In this document: positions 1-7,061 of the stretch, piece by piece | Layout: every line of letters begins with the position of its first letter | How positions within the stretch are numbered: position 1 is the first letter of the stretch | Assembly (NCBI GenBank): GCA_905234205.1 | Contig: CAJOGG010000014.1 | Location: 1 to 13,265 of the forward strand | Direction of reading: 5' to 3' | DNA: 13,265 nt | Source of the DNA: an uncultured Synergistales bacterium | GTDB lineage: Bacteria > Synergistota > Synergistia > Synergistales > Aminobacteriaceae | Notes under the pieces: generated by a model | What the model saw: the letters and a program-made list of their open reading frames with translations, nothing else | The model's database searches: none | Told to the model about the DNA's origin: nothing | Translations under genes and position numbers: made by a program

Positions 1-1
1 A

Positions 2-430
2 GTGAACGACCTATCGCGGGCATGTTTGCAGGAGCTTGCGCGGCACAGGCACATTAGCTTGAGCGTTGAGAGCACAAGGCACACACTGAAGAAAAAAATA
101 CTAGGTGAAGAAATACTCTCGCTATTTAGCGATTACACACTGAACTTCGAAGGGAAAAAAATTCAGGCAGAAGATTTGAATGTGTCGATCCTGTTGAACA
201 TGATACGTGAGTTTCCACGCATTCCCAATGACGATCTCAAGTACTTTATTCCAGAATGGTGGTCAGTCAATCTCGTTCTCACACTCAACGTCAGAGAGCT
301 GCGCCACATTCTCAAACTACGTACAAGCCCTGCGGCACTGGAAGAATTTCAGGACCTTGCGCACAAACTCTTTGAGGCTGTGCCAGAAGATTATCGCTAT
401 ATGTTGGAAGACTGCGTACATGACAAATGA
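2..430 (+). CDS. thyX: FAD-dependent thymidylate synthase ThyX (5' end cut by window edge)
   Basis: ThyX makes dTMP from dUMP using methylene-tetrahydrofolate, with FAD and NADPH for reduction; it supplies thymidylate for phage DNA synthesis. The visible 142 residues begin just before the family signature: RHRHISLSVES (residues 14-24 of the visible part) is the RHRxxS-type ThyX motif that binds FAD and dUMP. Further on, NVRELRHILKLR matches the conserved N-x-R-x-L-x-H-x-x-x-LR block whose arginine contacts dUMP, followed by a helical tail. The motif normally sits about 80 residues into a 200-250 residue protein, so the GTG at base 2 is not the true start and roughly the first third lies upstream of the window. 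The usual AQWEIR after the LR block reads ALEEFQ here. The next gene overlaps its 3' end by 11 bases. Family call is confident. Confidence 0.9.
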   Translation: MNDLSRACLQELARHRHISLSVESTRHTLKKKILGEEILSLFSDYTLNFEGKKIQAEDLNVSILLNMIREFPRIPNDDLKYFIPEWWSVNLVLTLNVRELRHILKLRTSPAALEEFQDLAHKLFEAVPEDYRYMLEDCVHDK

Positions 431-641
431 TTTAACTAAGAAACAAATGGACGTGCTATATCTCATGTGTTGTGGGTATTACATTAGTGAAATAGCTGAG
501 AAATTAGGGGTAAGCATAAGTACTGTTAAAACGCGTAGAAAGAAAATTTTGGACACTTTTGACGTGGAAACACCGCGAGATATGGTTGCTTATGCTATTA
601 GACATAGACTTTTGGAGGGGTATGAATATAAATGCAAATAA
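420..641 (+). CDS. Small LuxR/GerE-type helix-turn-helix DNA-binding protein
   Basis: This 73-residue protein is almost nothing but a GerE-type HTH. TKKQMDVLYLMCCGYYISEIAEKLGVS followed by STVKTRRKKIL matches the pattern of the four-helix LuxR C-terminal domain (LTxRExEVLxLxAxGxxxxEIAxxLxxSxxTVKxHxxxI). The tail, with ETPRDMVAYAIRHRLL, also fits the last helix. There is no receiver or ligand-binding domain, so it would be a stand-alone regulator, perhaps of the early operon; that role is inference. The ATG at 420 overlaps the end of thyX by 11 bases. An in-frame ATG at 207 would add 71 residues that only read thyX in another frame, so 420 is preferred. The end overlaps the next gene by 10 bases, which suggests translational coupling. 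Confidence 0.8.
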   Translation: MTNDLTKKQMDVLYLMCCGYYISEIAEKLGVSISTVKTRRKKILDTFDVETPRDMVAYAIRHRLLEGYEYKCK

Positions 642-1288
642 TGAGCGGCAAGGATATAACGACCGATAAAGTAACCTGCCTAATCTACGGTACTCCAGGC
701 ATGGGCAAAACAACGTTGCTAGGCACATTACCTGGTAAGACGCTAATAATTGACATCGACCGCGGCACAAGCGTTTTGGCTGGCTGTGAAAATGTTGATA
801 TTGTGAGAATTTCTGAAGATCTTCATGAACTACGTGAACTCATGACAATGTTAAACGCTAAATGTGAGTACCAGAATGTTGCGCTTGATAGCGTTTCAGA
901 ATTTGAGCGTGCGATGCTTGCATATTATGGACGCAAAGGCAATAACAACGGAGTGCCAGATCAGGCAAGTTATCTCCGCACAGATTACAAAATCATTGAC
1001 TGGTGCAGATTATTTAGAACTTTGCCATGTAACGTGATATTCACGGCGTGGGAAACTCAAAAGGAGGTGATAGCGGTAACTGGAGAGAAATACACGCAAG
1101 CGCGACCAATGATCCGAAAGGACAACGCAGAAAATATCTGTGGTTTATGCGACATTGTGGGCCGTCTCATGATTAATTCACAAGATGGAACGCGTTATGT
1201 ATGCCTTGAAGGTTCACAGACGATTGTTGCGAAAGATAGGTTATTCAAGCGTAAGAATTGTAAATTTGAGGAAGTAATAGGAGGATAA
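632..1288 (+). CDS. Sak4-like RecA-fold ATPase (phage single-strand annealing/recombination family)
   Basis: A 218-residue P-loop protein of the phage AAA_24/Sak4-like family, small RecA-fold ATPases that act with phage single-strand binding proteins in homologous recombination. The Walker A is GTPGMGKTT at residues 20-28. The Walker B-like strand is NVALDSVSE at 82-90 with Asp86. A later strand NVIFTAWE at 134-141 fits a sensor position. It lies two genes upstream of a DUF669 putative ssDNA-binding protein, a common pairing in phage early regions. ATG 632 is preferred over ATG 641 because GGAGGGG at 614-620 sits 11 bases before 632 and 20 before 641. The general P-loop assignment is firm; the Sak4 role is from family knowledge and context. 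Confidence 0.8.
   Translation: MQIMSGKDITTDKVTCLIYGTPGMGKTTLLGTLPGKTLIIDIDRGTSVLAGCENVDIVRISEDLHELRELMTMLNAKCEYQNVALDSVSEFERAMLAYYGRKGNNNGVPDQASYLRTDYKIIDWCRLFRTLPCNVIFTAWETQKEVIAVTGEKYTQARPMIRKDNAENICGLCDIVGRLMINSQDGTRYVCLEGSQTIVAKDRLFKRKNCKFEEVIGG
1279..1284 (+). promoter_or_regulatory. Ribosome binding site for the TTG-started clamp gene
   Basis: A perfect AGGAGG lies 7 bases before the TTG at 1292. No ATG occurs in frame nearby at a proper distance, so this site decides the unusual start of the dnaN-like gene. Confidence 0.8.
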
Positions 1289-1291
1289 ATT

Positions 1292-2416
1292 TTGAAATTA
1301 GAATTGACGCGGCAAGAATTTATGAAGAGCTGGCAGTTAGTAGCTAAGTTCTCGAATGTGCGATTTGTGGTTACGGAGTTTGGCGTTACTCTGGAAGCTA
1401 CGGACCTGAAAAGCTCTGTGAAGTGTAATGCGTTGGGAGTTAATGTTTTAGAAACTGGTTCAGCATTAATTCCTACTGAAACATTTGGAAACATGCTAAA
1501 GAAATCTAACGAAGAGGATTTACTTCTTGAAGTGAACTCGTCAAGAGGTTTATTGAGAGCTGGTCGAAACAAGATGCGATTCCCCGTAATGCCTATTGAA
1601 GAATTTCCCCAAATACCAACAATTGAAGGAGCTAATTATATCTGTGAAATCAATGCAAATTCGTTAGCAAAACTCATTAATGAAGGTTCCGCAGCAGCTT
1701 CTCAACCACAGGATTTTCCACGATATTTGGGTACGTGCTTGTTAAAGCTAGAAGATTATTATTTGAAGGCAGTATCAACGGACGGGAAGAGATTGGCAGT
1801 AGCGAAAGTTCCATGCGTAGAAAATAATGGCATTGAGGACGATATATTAGTGTTAGCTCAAAGTCTTAAGGAAGTCAGCAAAACGTTAACATTAGATACA
1901 AATGTGAAGATATACGCTGACGCAGCGACTGTGTGGTTTCAGGTTGAGAACATAGAACTTTCATTGCGAAAGGTTGATGCGACATTCCCACAATACAATA
2001 GGATTTTGAATGATGAGGTCTATACGCGATTGAAATTTCATGCGCCAGACCTTATTCCAGTGCTTGATCGTGTGGACATCATAGCGAAAACGAATCCGGC
2101 TCATATTATGGCAATGACACTTTATAACAATGAAGTGCGAGTTACTTCAAGATCGGCTGAGCATGGTGTGGTTACTGAAGTATTTTATGGCGAGACTTCA
2201 GAGAATGGTTTAACTGTTGGCTTTAATGCAGATTTCTTTATTGCTGGCGTGAAAGCTTTAGGAAACAGTGAAGCCGTAATAGAGTTCAGCGGCGAAGACA
2301 CTCAAATGCGAATGATGCGTGAAGGTGATGATAGTTTTCTGTATATGCTAATGCCGGCGCGATTATCAAATGTGGATTTCTTAACTGATGAAGAAATGGA
2401 GATTGTGAATGTTTAG
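1292..2416 (+). CDS. dnaN: DNA polymerase III beta subunit (sliding clamp) homologue
   Basis: This 374-residue protein has the length and layout of bacterial beta clamps (about 365-380 residues, three similar domains), which form a ring on DNA and tether the polymerase. Recognisable segments are the N-terminal strand-helix MKLELTRQEFMKSWQLVAKF; LIPTETFGNMLK and the FPVMPIEEFPQIP segment at the end of domain 1; YLKAVSTDGKRLAVAK in domain 2 (typical clamp phrase AT/STDGxRLA); and the C-terminal LMPARL, corresponding to the LIMPVRL end of domain 3. The C-terminus carries a short acidic addition after LMPARL (residues about 357-374) that typical host clamps, which end soon after that motif, do not have. 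The start is TTG with a perfect AGGAGG 7 bases upstream. Its end overlaps the next gene by 8 bases. No polymerase gene is in the window, so it may load the host or a phage polymerase. Confidence 0.9.
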   Translation: MKLELTRQEFMKSWQLVAKFSNVRFVVTEFGVTLEATDLKSSVKCNALGVNVLETGSALIPTETFGNMLKKSNEEDLLLEVNSSRGLLRAGRNKMRFPVMPIEEFPQIPTIEGANYICEINANSLAKLINEGSAAASQPQDFPRYLGTCLLKLEDYYLKAVSTDGKRLAVAKVPCVENNGIEDDILVLAQSLKEVSKTLTLDTNVKIYADAATVWFQVENIELSLRKVDATFPQYNRILNDEVYTRLKFHAPDLIPVLDRVDIIAKTNPAHIMAMTLYNNEVRVTSRSAEHGVVTEVFYGETSENGLTVGFNADFFIAGVKALGNSEAVIEFSGEDTQMRMMREGDDSFLYMLMPARLSNVDFLTDEEMEIVNV

Positions 2417-2735
2417 TAACCTTAATGACTTGGCAGGCAGAATAAACGAGACAGCCAGAATACTTGGTTGGTGGGATAAAGACCGTACGTTTGGAGACGT
2501 GATAGCACTGTGTCATTCAGAGTTATCGGAAGCTCTGGAAGAGTACAGAAATCATAAACCGTTTATGTATATGGTTGATGGTAAGCCTGAAGGTGTAGCG
2601 GTAGAAATGATTGACTGCATAATCAGGATTTTAGATTGGTGCGCTCAATCTGGCGTAAATGTTGATGGCATTATGGAAGAGAAATTGGACTATAACGAGA
2701 CGAGACCGTATAGACACGGCGGAAAGGAATTGTAA
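2409..2735 (+). CDS. MazG-like nucleotide pyrophosphohydrolase
   Basis: A 108-residue all-alpha NTP pyrophosphohydrolase of the MazG-like/dUTPase superfamily. These enzymes hydrolyse (d)NTPs to monophosphates and can trim the nucleotide pool or damp host (p)ppGpp signalling. The metal-binding pattern is visible as E38-L-S-E41 within HSELSEALEEYR, and E66-M-I-D69 within VAVEMIDCIIRILDW. The tail with KLDYNETRPYRHGGK is the usual C-terminal K-x-x-YN-x-x-RPxRHGGK phrase of phage MazG-like proteins. It overlaps the clamp gene by 8 bases and stands 5 bases before the DUF669 gene, within the same operon. The exact substrate cannot be told from sequence. Confidence 0.82.
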   Translation: MFSNLNDLAGRINETARILGWWDKDRTFGDVIALCHSELSEALEEYRNHKPFMYMVDGKPEGVAVEMIDCIIRILDWCAQSGVNVDGIMEEKLDYNETRPYRHGGKEL

Positions 2736-2740
2736 TAGCA

Positions 2741-3190
2741 ATGGTAGATTGGACATATAACCCCGAAGATTACGGGAAGCAAAACTTGATCCCTGAAGGG
2801 ATTTATAGGGTACGAATTGACGAGGCAAGAGAGCGTGTTTCAAAGTCGGGCAAAGACATGTACGAGCTTGTGATTAAGGTGAGTGGCCAGCAAAGTAAGG
2901 TTTGGTATTACTTGGTATTTGATGGGTCAACGCCAGAGAGACAGCAGCAAACAAACAATAAACTGGGCGCGATATTCGACAGCTTTGACATACCCCGCGG
3001 CGATCTCAATCTTGAGCACTGGAAGGGTAAAGTTGGGGCAGCAAGGATACGCCACCGACCAGATCAGAACGAGGAACTCAGGGCGGATGTGCATTTTTTC
3101 GTCAAGCGGCAGAAACAGGACGAGTTACCAGTCTGGCAAGAACACCCCAATGTTGGCGAAATGGCAAGTATAGATGATGTACCGTTTTAA
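2741..3190 (+). CDS. DUF669 family protein, probable phage ssDNA-binding protein
   Basis: A 149-residue DUF669-type protein. The family is usual in phage replication and recombination modules and is thought to have an OB-like, single-strand-binding role. The typical start (WTYNPEDYG..NLIPEGIYRVRIDEA) and the middle (SGKDMYELVIKVSG.....WYYLVFD, then NNKLGAIFDSF) fit the family. The C-terminus ends IDDVPF, closely like the acidic DDIPF tail by which bacterial SSB recruits partner proteins; this tail resemblance is what I see, and a partner-docking role is inference. GGAAAGG at 2722-2728 precedes the ATG by about 12 bases. It is the last gene before a small gap with a palindrome and a hairpin. 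Confidence 0.78.
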   Translation: MVDWTYNPEDYGKQNLIPEGIYRVRIDEARERVSKSGKDMYELVIKVSGQQSKVWYYLVFDGSTPERQQQTNNKLGAIFDSFDIPRGDLNLEHWKGKVGAARIRHRPDQNEELRADVHFFVKRQKQDELPVWQEHPNVGEMASIDDVPF

Positions 3191-3200
3191 CGTTAACGTT
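3189..3200. repeat. 12-bp perfect palindrome AACGTTAACGTT at the end of the DUF669 gene
   Basis: The sequence AACGTTAACGTT reads the same on both strands. It overlaps the last two bases of the DUF669 stop codon and lies just before the hairpin at 3206-3225. It could be an operator or just part of the terminator region; nothing else in the sequence decides this. Confidence 0.4.
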
Positions 3201-3205
3201 TTAGT

Positions 3206-3229
3206 GAAGGGGCTTCGGCTCCTTCTTTT
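3206..3229 (+). terminator. Possible intrinsic terminator with UUCG tetraloop
   Basis: GAAGGGGC-TTCG-GCTCCTTC forms an 8-bp stem with one G-U pair and a stable UUCG loop, followed by TTTTAT. The stem is strong but the T run is short, and the next gene starts only 13 bases later. It may therefore attenuate rather than stop the operon, or act as an mRNA-stabilising or processing hairpin. It is the only clear gap before position 11918. Confidence 0.5.
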
Positions 3230-3242
3230 ATAGGGGGATATT

Positions 3243-3899
3243 ATGAATAAGAAATTGAAATTTACGCCGCTGCTTTCTTCAAGTCCATATATGGAGTGGA
3301 CAAAGGAAAAAGGACTCGTGGGCTACGATGAACCTGGGATCGCAGAATATTTTCGTGATTACTGCGGCGGAAGTCTCTGGAACCTTATGCCCGATTGGAA
3401 TAAACGCATTGATAGACTTATTGCAGGGCGAGAGAGTTTCTATGAATTCTTTATGAATACTTATGGCAATCTTGCACACCTTATGTCTGATGATGGAATG
3501 CAGATAATAACGTTTGCTCATAAAAGTCCTGATATATGGGCGGATATAACTTCGGCATTTTTGCATGCTGGTTTGAAAGTGACTGCTGTGTATAGTATCC
3601 AAGACACACCACCAAACGGGCTAAAGAAGGGCGATTACTTGACGTGTATGGTGCTAATAATCCTACGAAAAGCTAAAGATGGCAGGACAATAACTCATGA
3701 TGAAGTTATTAACGAAGCTGTACAACAGGTCAATATTCTGCAAGATATTGAAGATTGCACATACTCTAAAGCAGATTACGTTCAAGCAGCTTACTCTGGC
3801 GCAATGAAAATTTTGACGCAAGCGGATAAGTTGAGTGATTGTCTAGGTATCATGAAGGAAGTGAGAGACATTGCGACGAGATTGTGTAAAACCGCTTGA
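3243..3899 (+). CDS. Protein resembling the C-terminal part of DUF1156/adenine-specific DNA methylase
   Basis: This 218-residue protein resembles the C-terminal portion of large Zn-ribbon/DUF1156 adenine methylases. The stretch at residues 65-120 has a helix (SFYEFFMNTYGNLAHLM), then SDDGMQIITFAHKSPDIWADI, then SAFLHAGLKVTAVYSI. That matches the family order: final Rossmann strand after a DG turn, FxHKxxxxW, then AGFxVTAxxPV. GDYLTCMVLIILRK (130-143) fits the next strand pair. No DPPY/NPPY catalytic tetrapeptide and no glycine-rich SAM loop are visible, so it is probably not a methylase on its own. It may be a remnant, or a partner or decoy protein. Start ATG 3243 follows AGGGGG. Its end overlaps the helicase start by 29 bases. 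The family link is from memory of the motif pattern, without an alignment. Confidence 0.5.
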   Translation: MNKKLKFTPLLSSSPYMEWTKEKGLVGYDEPGIAEYFRDYCGGSLWNLMPDWNKRIDRLIAGRESFYEFFMNTYGNLAHLMSDDGMQIITFAHKSPDIWADITSAFLHAGLKVTAVYSIQDTPPNGLKKGDYLTCMVLIILRKAKDGRTITHDEVINEAVQQVNILQDIEDCTYSKADYVQAAYSGAMKILTQADKLSDCLGIMKEVRDIATRLCKTA

Positions 3900-5868
3900 A
3901 TTACGTCCATATCAGCAAGAAGCTCTCGACTCGATCCCCGAATCGGGAGCTTATGTTATCTGCCTATTTACAGGGGCTGGAAAAACTGTGATTATGTCTC
4001 AAATCCCACGGCGCGGACGCATGCTAATACTTTCACACAGAGACGAATTAGTACATCAGCCTGAGAAATATTTTGATTGCTCTTTCGGGGTTGAACAGGC
4101 AAGCGAGACTTCACATGGCGAAGAAGTTGTAAGTGCGTCAGTGCAATCACTCGTGAGACGTTTAGATAAATTCAAGCCTGATGATTTTGACGTGTTAGTT
4201 ACCGACGAATGTTTTCCCGCGGGAACTAAAGTAAACGGTGTACCTATAGAAGAAATTAGGGTTGGTAATTATGTAACAGCTTACAATCATGAGTTGCAAA
4301 GGTTAGAATCGCGGCAAGTCTTAAGAGTAATTAAGCGTCCGGCACCTGAAAAAATGCTGAAGATCGGAAAACATTTTGTCTGCACTAAGAACCACCCGAT
4401 CTATGACGTTGAAGCACATGACTATGTTAAAGCTGAAGATTTACCGCAATTCTTGCTCACTAATCGAAACGTTGTAACACGAGCGGGGAGCATAGAGGAA
4501 GTAGACGCGTGGCATTATTGCCCTGATGGTTTTGTCTATAATCTCGAAATTGAGGGCCTGAATAACTATTTCGCTAACGGCATTCTCGTTCATAACTGCC
4601 ACCATTCGACAGCTGCAAGTTATCGCAAAATCTATGACTACTTTAAGCCAAGGTTACACCTAGGATTTACTGCGACCCCGAACAGAAATGACGGTGTAGG
4701 ACTATCAGCGATCTATCAGGATATCATCTTTGAACGGGATTTACGGTGGGGAATAGAGAATAAATATCTGTCGCCTTTGAAGTGCTTGCGCGTGGAAATA
4801 GGCTATGACTTGCGCGGGATCGCTACTAGGCTTGGCGACTTTGCGAATGACCAATTAGAGATGGCTATTAATATTGAAGGTGCCAATAAAGCTGTAGCTG
4901 AGGCATACAAGAAATTTGCGAAGCCACCATGCTTGATATTTTGTGCGTCAGTAGCTCATGCGGAGGCGTTGGCGAAAGAAATTCCAGGTGCCGTAGCCGT
5001 GAAAGGCGGTGAAGATCGAAGCGAGATTGTTAAAGCGTTCAGTAATGGCGAAATACCGTGCTTAACAAACTGCATGATATTCACTGAAGGCACAGATTTA
5101 CCCAACATTAATACAATCATAATGGCACGTCCGACGAAAAATATAAGTCTATATACTCAGGCTATCGGACGCTGTTTGAGATTGTATCCAGGCAAAGACA
5201 ATGCGCTTGTTATAGATTGTGTAGGAGCTGGCGATAACGTTGATATTTGCACAGCACCTTCACTAATTGGATTAGATATTAAGGAAGTCCCACCGTCAAA
5301 GCGTAAGAAGTTGCAGGGAGATTTATTTGCGCTGCCAGAATTAGCACTTGAATATATGGACAATCCGGAGAGTTGGATTCAGAACGCACATTATGTTGAA
5401 CTCTGGGCGAAAGAGCAAAGTTATAACTTGCATAACATAAATTTCTTCAGAATGCCTGATGGTAGCATGAGCGTGTTGGATATTTACATACCACCGGCTG
5501 ATAGTTTTGGACGTGTACGTTGGAAAGGAACCTTAACACCTATGCAATGGGTAATTGACGAAGTGTATGAAACGCTAAGACGAGATTATTCAGATAAGCT
5601 ACGTTTTTGGGACTTGGACTATGTGAAAGCGTGGGGAGATGGTCCAGCAACAGAAAAACAGCTCGAGATAATTCGAAGGATTGCTCCGTTATTCAATTAT
5701 AAAGGCTTGACGAAATTTGAGGCTTCACAAATTCTTGCGCGAAACTTCAGGCCAGAGCCACCGACGCCAAAACAGGTATATTTCTTGAGACGGCATGGTT
5801 ATGATCCCAAAGGCTTAACTAAGCGTGAAGCATCGAGTTTAATCGGAAAGATAAGGGCGAGTGCATGA
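3871..5868 (+). CDS. SF2 DEAD/DEAH-type helicase interrupted by a mini-intein
   Basis: A 665-residue precursor; after removal of a 129-residue intein the helicase would be 536 residues. Visible motifs: Q-type start LRPYQQEALDSI (11-22), motif I TGAGKT (34-39), motif II D112-E113 joined across the intein to C243-H244-H245 (DECHH), motif III TAT (267-269 in FTATPNR), and motif VI QAIGRCLR (430-437). It looks like the RadD/YeeB-like phage helicases that act on replication or recombination DNA. The C-terminus has two similar units, TEKQ...LTKFEAS (594-621) and TPKQ...LTKREAS (632-658), perhaps a small DNA-binding repeat. The start is TTG 3871, the only usable start in frame near the Q motif; GGAAG at 3857-3861 lies 9 bases upstream. 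The start overlaps the previous gene by 29 bases, and the stop overlaps the next ATG as ATGA. Confidence 0.88.
   Translation: MRRDCVKPLELRPYQQEALDSIPESGAYVICLFTGAGKTVIMSQIPRRGRMLILSHRDELVHQPEKYFDCSFGVEQASETSHGEEVVSASVQSLVRRLDKFKPDDFDVLVTDECFPAGTKVNGVPIEEIRVGNYVTAYNHELQRLESRQVLRVIKRPAPEKMLKIGKHFVCTKNHPIYDVEAHDYVKAEDLPQFLLTNRNVVTRAGSIEEVDAWHYCPDGFVYNLEIEGLNNYFANGILVHNCHHSTAASYRKIYDYFKPRLHLGFTATPNRNDGVGLSAIYQDIIFERDLRWGIENKYLSPLKCLRVEIGYDLRGIATRLGDFANDQLEMAINIEGANKAVAEAYKKFAKPPCLIFCASVAHAEALAKEIPGAVAVKGGEDRSEIVKAFSNGEIPCLTNCMIFTEGTDLPNINTIIMARPTKNISLYTQAIGRCLRLYPGKDNALVIDCVGAGDNVDICTAPSLIGLDIKEVPPSKRKKLQGDLFALPELALEYMDNPESWIQNAHYVELWAKEQSYNLHNINFFRMPDGSMSVLDIYIPPADSFGRVRWKGTLTPMQWVIDEVYETLRRDYSDKLRFWDLDYVKAWGDGPATEKQLEIIRRIAPLFNYKGLTKFEASQILARNFRPEPPTPKQVYFLRRHGYDPKGLTKREASSLIGKIRASA
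4210..4596 (+). mobile_element. Mini-intein (129 residues) inserted in helicase motif II
   Basis: Precursor residues 114-242 have all splicing blocks. Block A is CFPAGTKV starting with the nucleophile Cys114. Block B is TKNHPIY with its T-x-x-H. Block F is VYNLEIEG...NYFANGILV, and block G is His241-Asn242, followed by Cys243 as the +1 residue. There is no room for a homing endonuclease (A-to-G is only 129 residues), so it is a mini-intein that cannot home on its own. The exteins join as DE-CHH, restoring the ATP-hydrolysis motif, so the helicase should be inactive until splicing occurs. The extein on both sides stays in frame. Confidence 0.92.
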
Positions 5869-6599
5869 AATGTGAACTCTATAACGATAATTTTCAGAAT
5901 TTCAAACAATATAATATCCCGAAGGCACAATTAGTCATAGCTGATATTCCTTATAATGTTGGACACAATGCTTATGCTTCAAGCCCTGAATGGTACAAGA
6001 ACGGAGACATAGCGCAAGGTGAAAGCAAACTAGCTAACAGTACATTTTTCAACACGGATATTAACTTCAATATCGCAGAATATTTTCACTTTTGTAATCG
6101 CATGGTGAATAAGTCAGGCTGCATGATCGTATTCTGTGCGTTTGAACAGATGCAAACAGTAATTTCATATGGTAAGCGTTATGGGTTTGCTAAGAATATC
6201 CCGCTATTTTTCATTAAGAATTATTCTCCGCAGGTTTTGAAAGCTAATATGCGAATAGTTGGAGCGATGGAATATGCGATACTGCTATATCGTGATAAGC
6301 TCCCGAAATTCAACAATCATGGCAAAATGATATTTAACTGGCAATACTGGAAGCGAGACAACAGGGACATACCCAAAATTCACCCTACCCAGAAGCCGTT
6401 GAACGTTTTGATGATGTTGATTGACTTGTTCACAGATGAAAGCGACGTAGTAATTGATCCGTGTGCGGGCAGGGGTGCAACATTAAGGGCGGCAAAGGAG
6501 ATGCATAGGAATGCTTATGGCTTTGAGGTGTCAAAAGAGTTCTATAAGCTGGCATTGACCCAAATGCTAAATCCAAAGCAATTATCCATATGGCAATAA
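5865..6599 (+). CDS. Phage DNA adenine/cytosine-N4 methyltransferase with DIPY motif
   Basis: A 244-residue amino-methyltransferase that transfers methyl from SAM to an exocyclic amino group in DNA. Motif IV is A26-D27-I28-P29-Y30 (DIPY instead of DPPY), followed by NVGHNAYASSPEWY. HPTQKP lies at 173-178 and the SAM-binding motif I, VIDPCAGRGAT, at 196-206. The catalytic motif coming before the SAM motif gives the beta-type order. The central phrase with FNTDINFNIAEYFHFCNR and FIKNYSPQVLKANMRIVGAMEYAILLYRDKLPKF is typical of a methylase family common in Firmicutes phages. It overlaps the helicase stop by ATGA and the next gene by 10 bases. It may protect phage DNA from host restriction; target sequence unknown. 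Confidence 0.87.
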   Translation: MKCELYNDNFQNFKQYNIPKAQLVIADIPYNVGHNAYASSPEWYKNGDIAQGESKLANSTFFNTDINFNIAEYFHFCNRMVNKSGCMIVFCAFEQMQTVISYGKRYGFAKNIPLFFIKNYSPQVLKANMRIVGAMEYAILLYRDKLPKFNNHGKMIFNWQYWKRDNRDIPKIHPTQKPLNVLMMLIDLFTDESDVVIDPCAGRGATLRAAKEMHRNAYGFEVSKEFYKLALTQMLNPKQLSIWQ

Positions 6600-6895
6600 G
6601 ATGGACAAAGGATGCAGAATGCTATGTGGATAAAGAGTATTTCTATGATGACGCGCCAGACTTACAAATAAAATTCACGAGCAATTCACATGCATTCAAA
6701 CCAAAGTATTTAACAATCAAGAATTATTCAGAGTTGATAGCTTGTGAAGTGCTACTGAAATACCCTAAGCAAGGTAGGCACTTTGAAGATGGCATATTGA
6801 ATTTCTGGAAACAGAAAGGATTGAACATTAACCAATGCCCCATGTGCGGCGTGGCAATAACAATAAGGAGGCAAAAATATGGAGCCAATCAATAA
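6590..6895 (+). CDS. Hypothetical protein, 101 residues, with C-terminal CPMC
   Basis: I do not recognise this gene. It is a mixed alpha/beta soluble protein without signal or membrane segments. The only motif is a single CPMCG near residue 86-90, half of a zinc-ribbon pattern with no matching second pair close by. The ATG at 6590 overlaps the methylase end by 10 bases and the protein's end overlaps the next start by 17 bases, so it is translated as part of the operon. Overlap with the methylase could hint at a related job, but that is only context. Confidence 0.6.
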   Translation: MAIRWTKDAECYVDKEYFYDDAPDLQIKFTSNSHAFKPKYLTIKNYSELIACEVLLKYPKQGRHFEDGILNFWKQKGLNINQCPMCGVAITIRRQKYGANQ

Positions 6896-7061
6896 CACAC
6901 ATTATTTTGATTTTTGTGTCGCAACCATCCATGAAGCAAAAAGATTATTTAATGAAGGTTGGGAAGTCATAAGTTGGCATAGAGGCAGCGTGAATGACAT
7001 TTTTCTTATGGCTATATCTAACGAACGAGCTTATGAGAAACAAAGACAAGAACGAGAGTGA
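6879..7061 (+). CDS. Hypothetical small protein, 60 residues, probably shortened by a TGA
   Basis: Unrecognised. It starts at an ATG with a perfect AAGGAGG at 6865-6871, 7 bases upstream, so translation is well supported. The middle (HEAKRLFNEGWEVISWHRGSVNDIFLMAIS) looks like a small phage domain with an 'alpha helix then GW-x-x strand' layout. The C-terminus is charged (EKQRQERE) and is followed by TGA at 7059-7061. The same frame stays open and protein-like for 39 more codons after that TGA, see the 7062-7181 entry. Confidence 0.6.
   Translation: MEPINNTHYFDFCVATIHEAKRLFNEGWEVISWHRGSVNDIFLMAISNERAYEKQRQERE

Noticed and set aside
207..641. Long form of the HTH gene starting at ATG 207
   Set aside because: The extra 71 residues only read thyX in another frame and show no domain; the HTH begins right after ATG 420.
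7059..7061. TGA recoded as tryptophan
   Set aside because: TGA is the true stop of thyX, the DUF1156-like gene, the helicase and the Bro-N/Lar gene, so the code is standard here.
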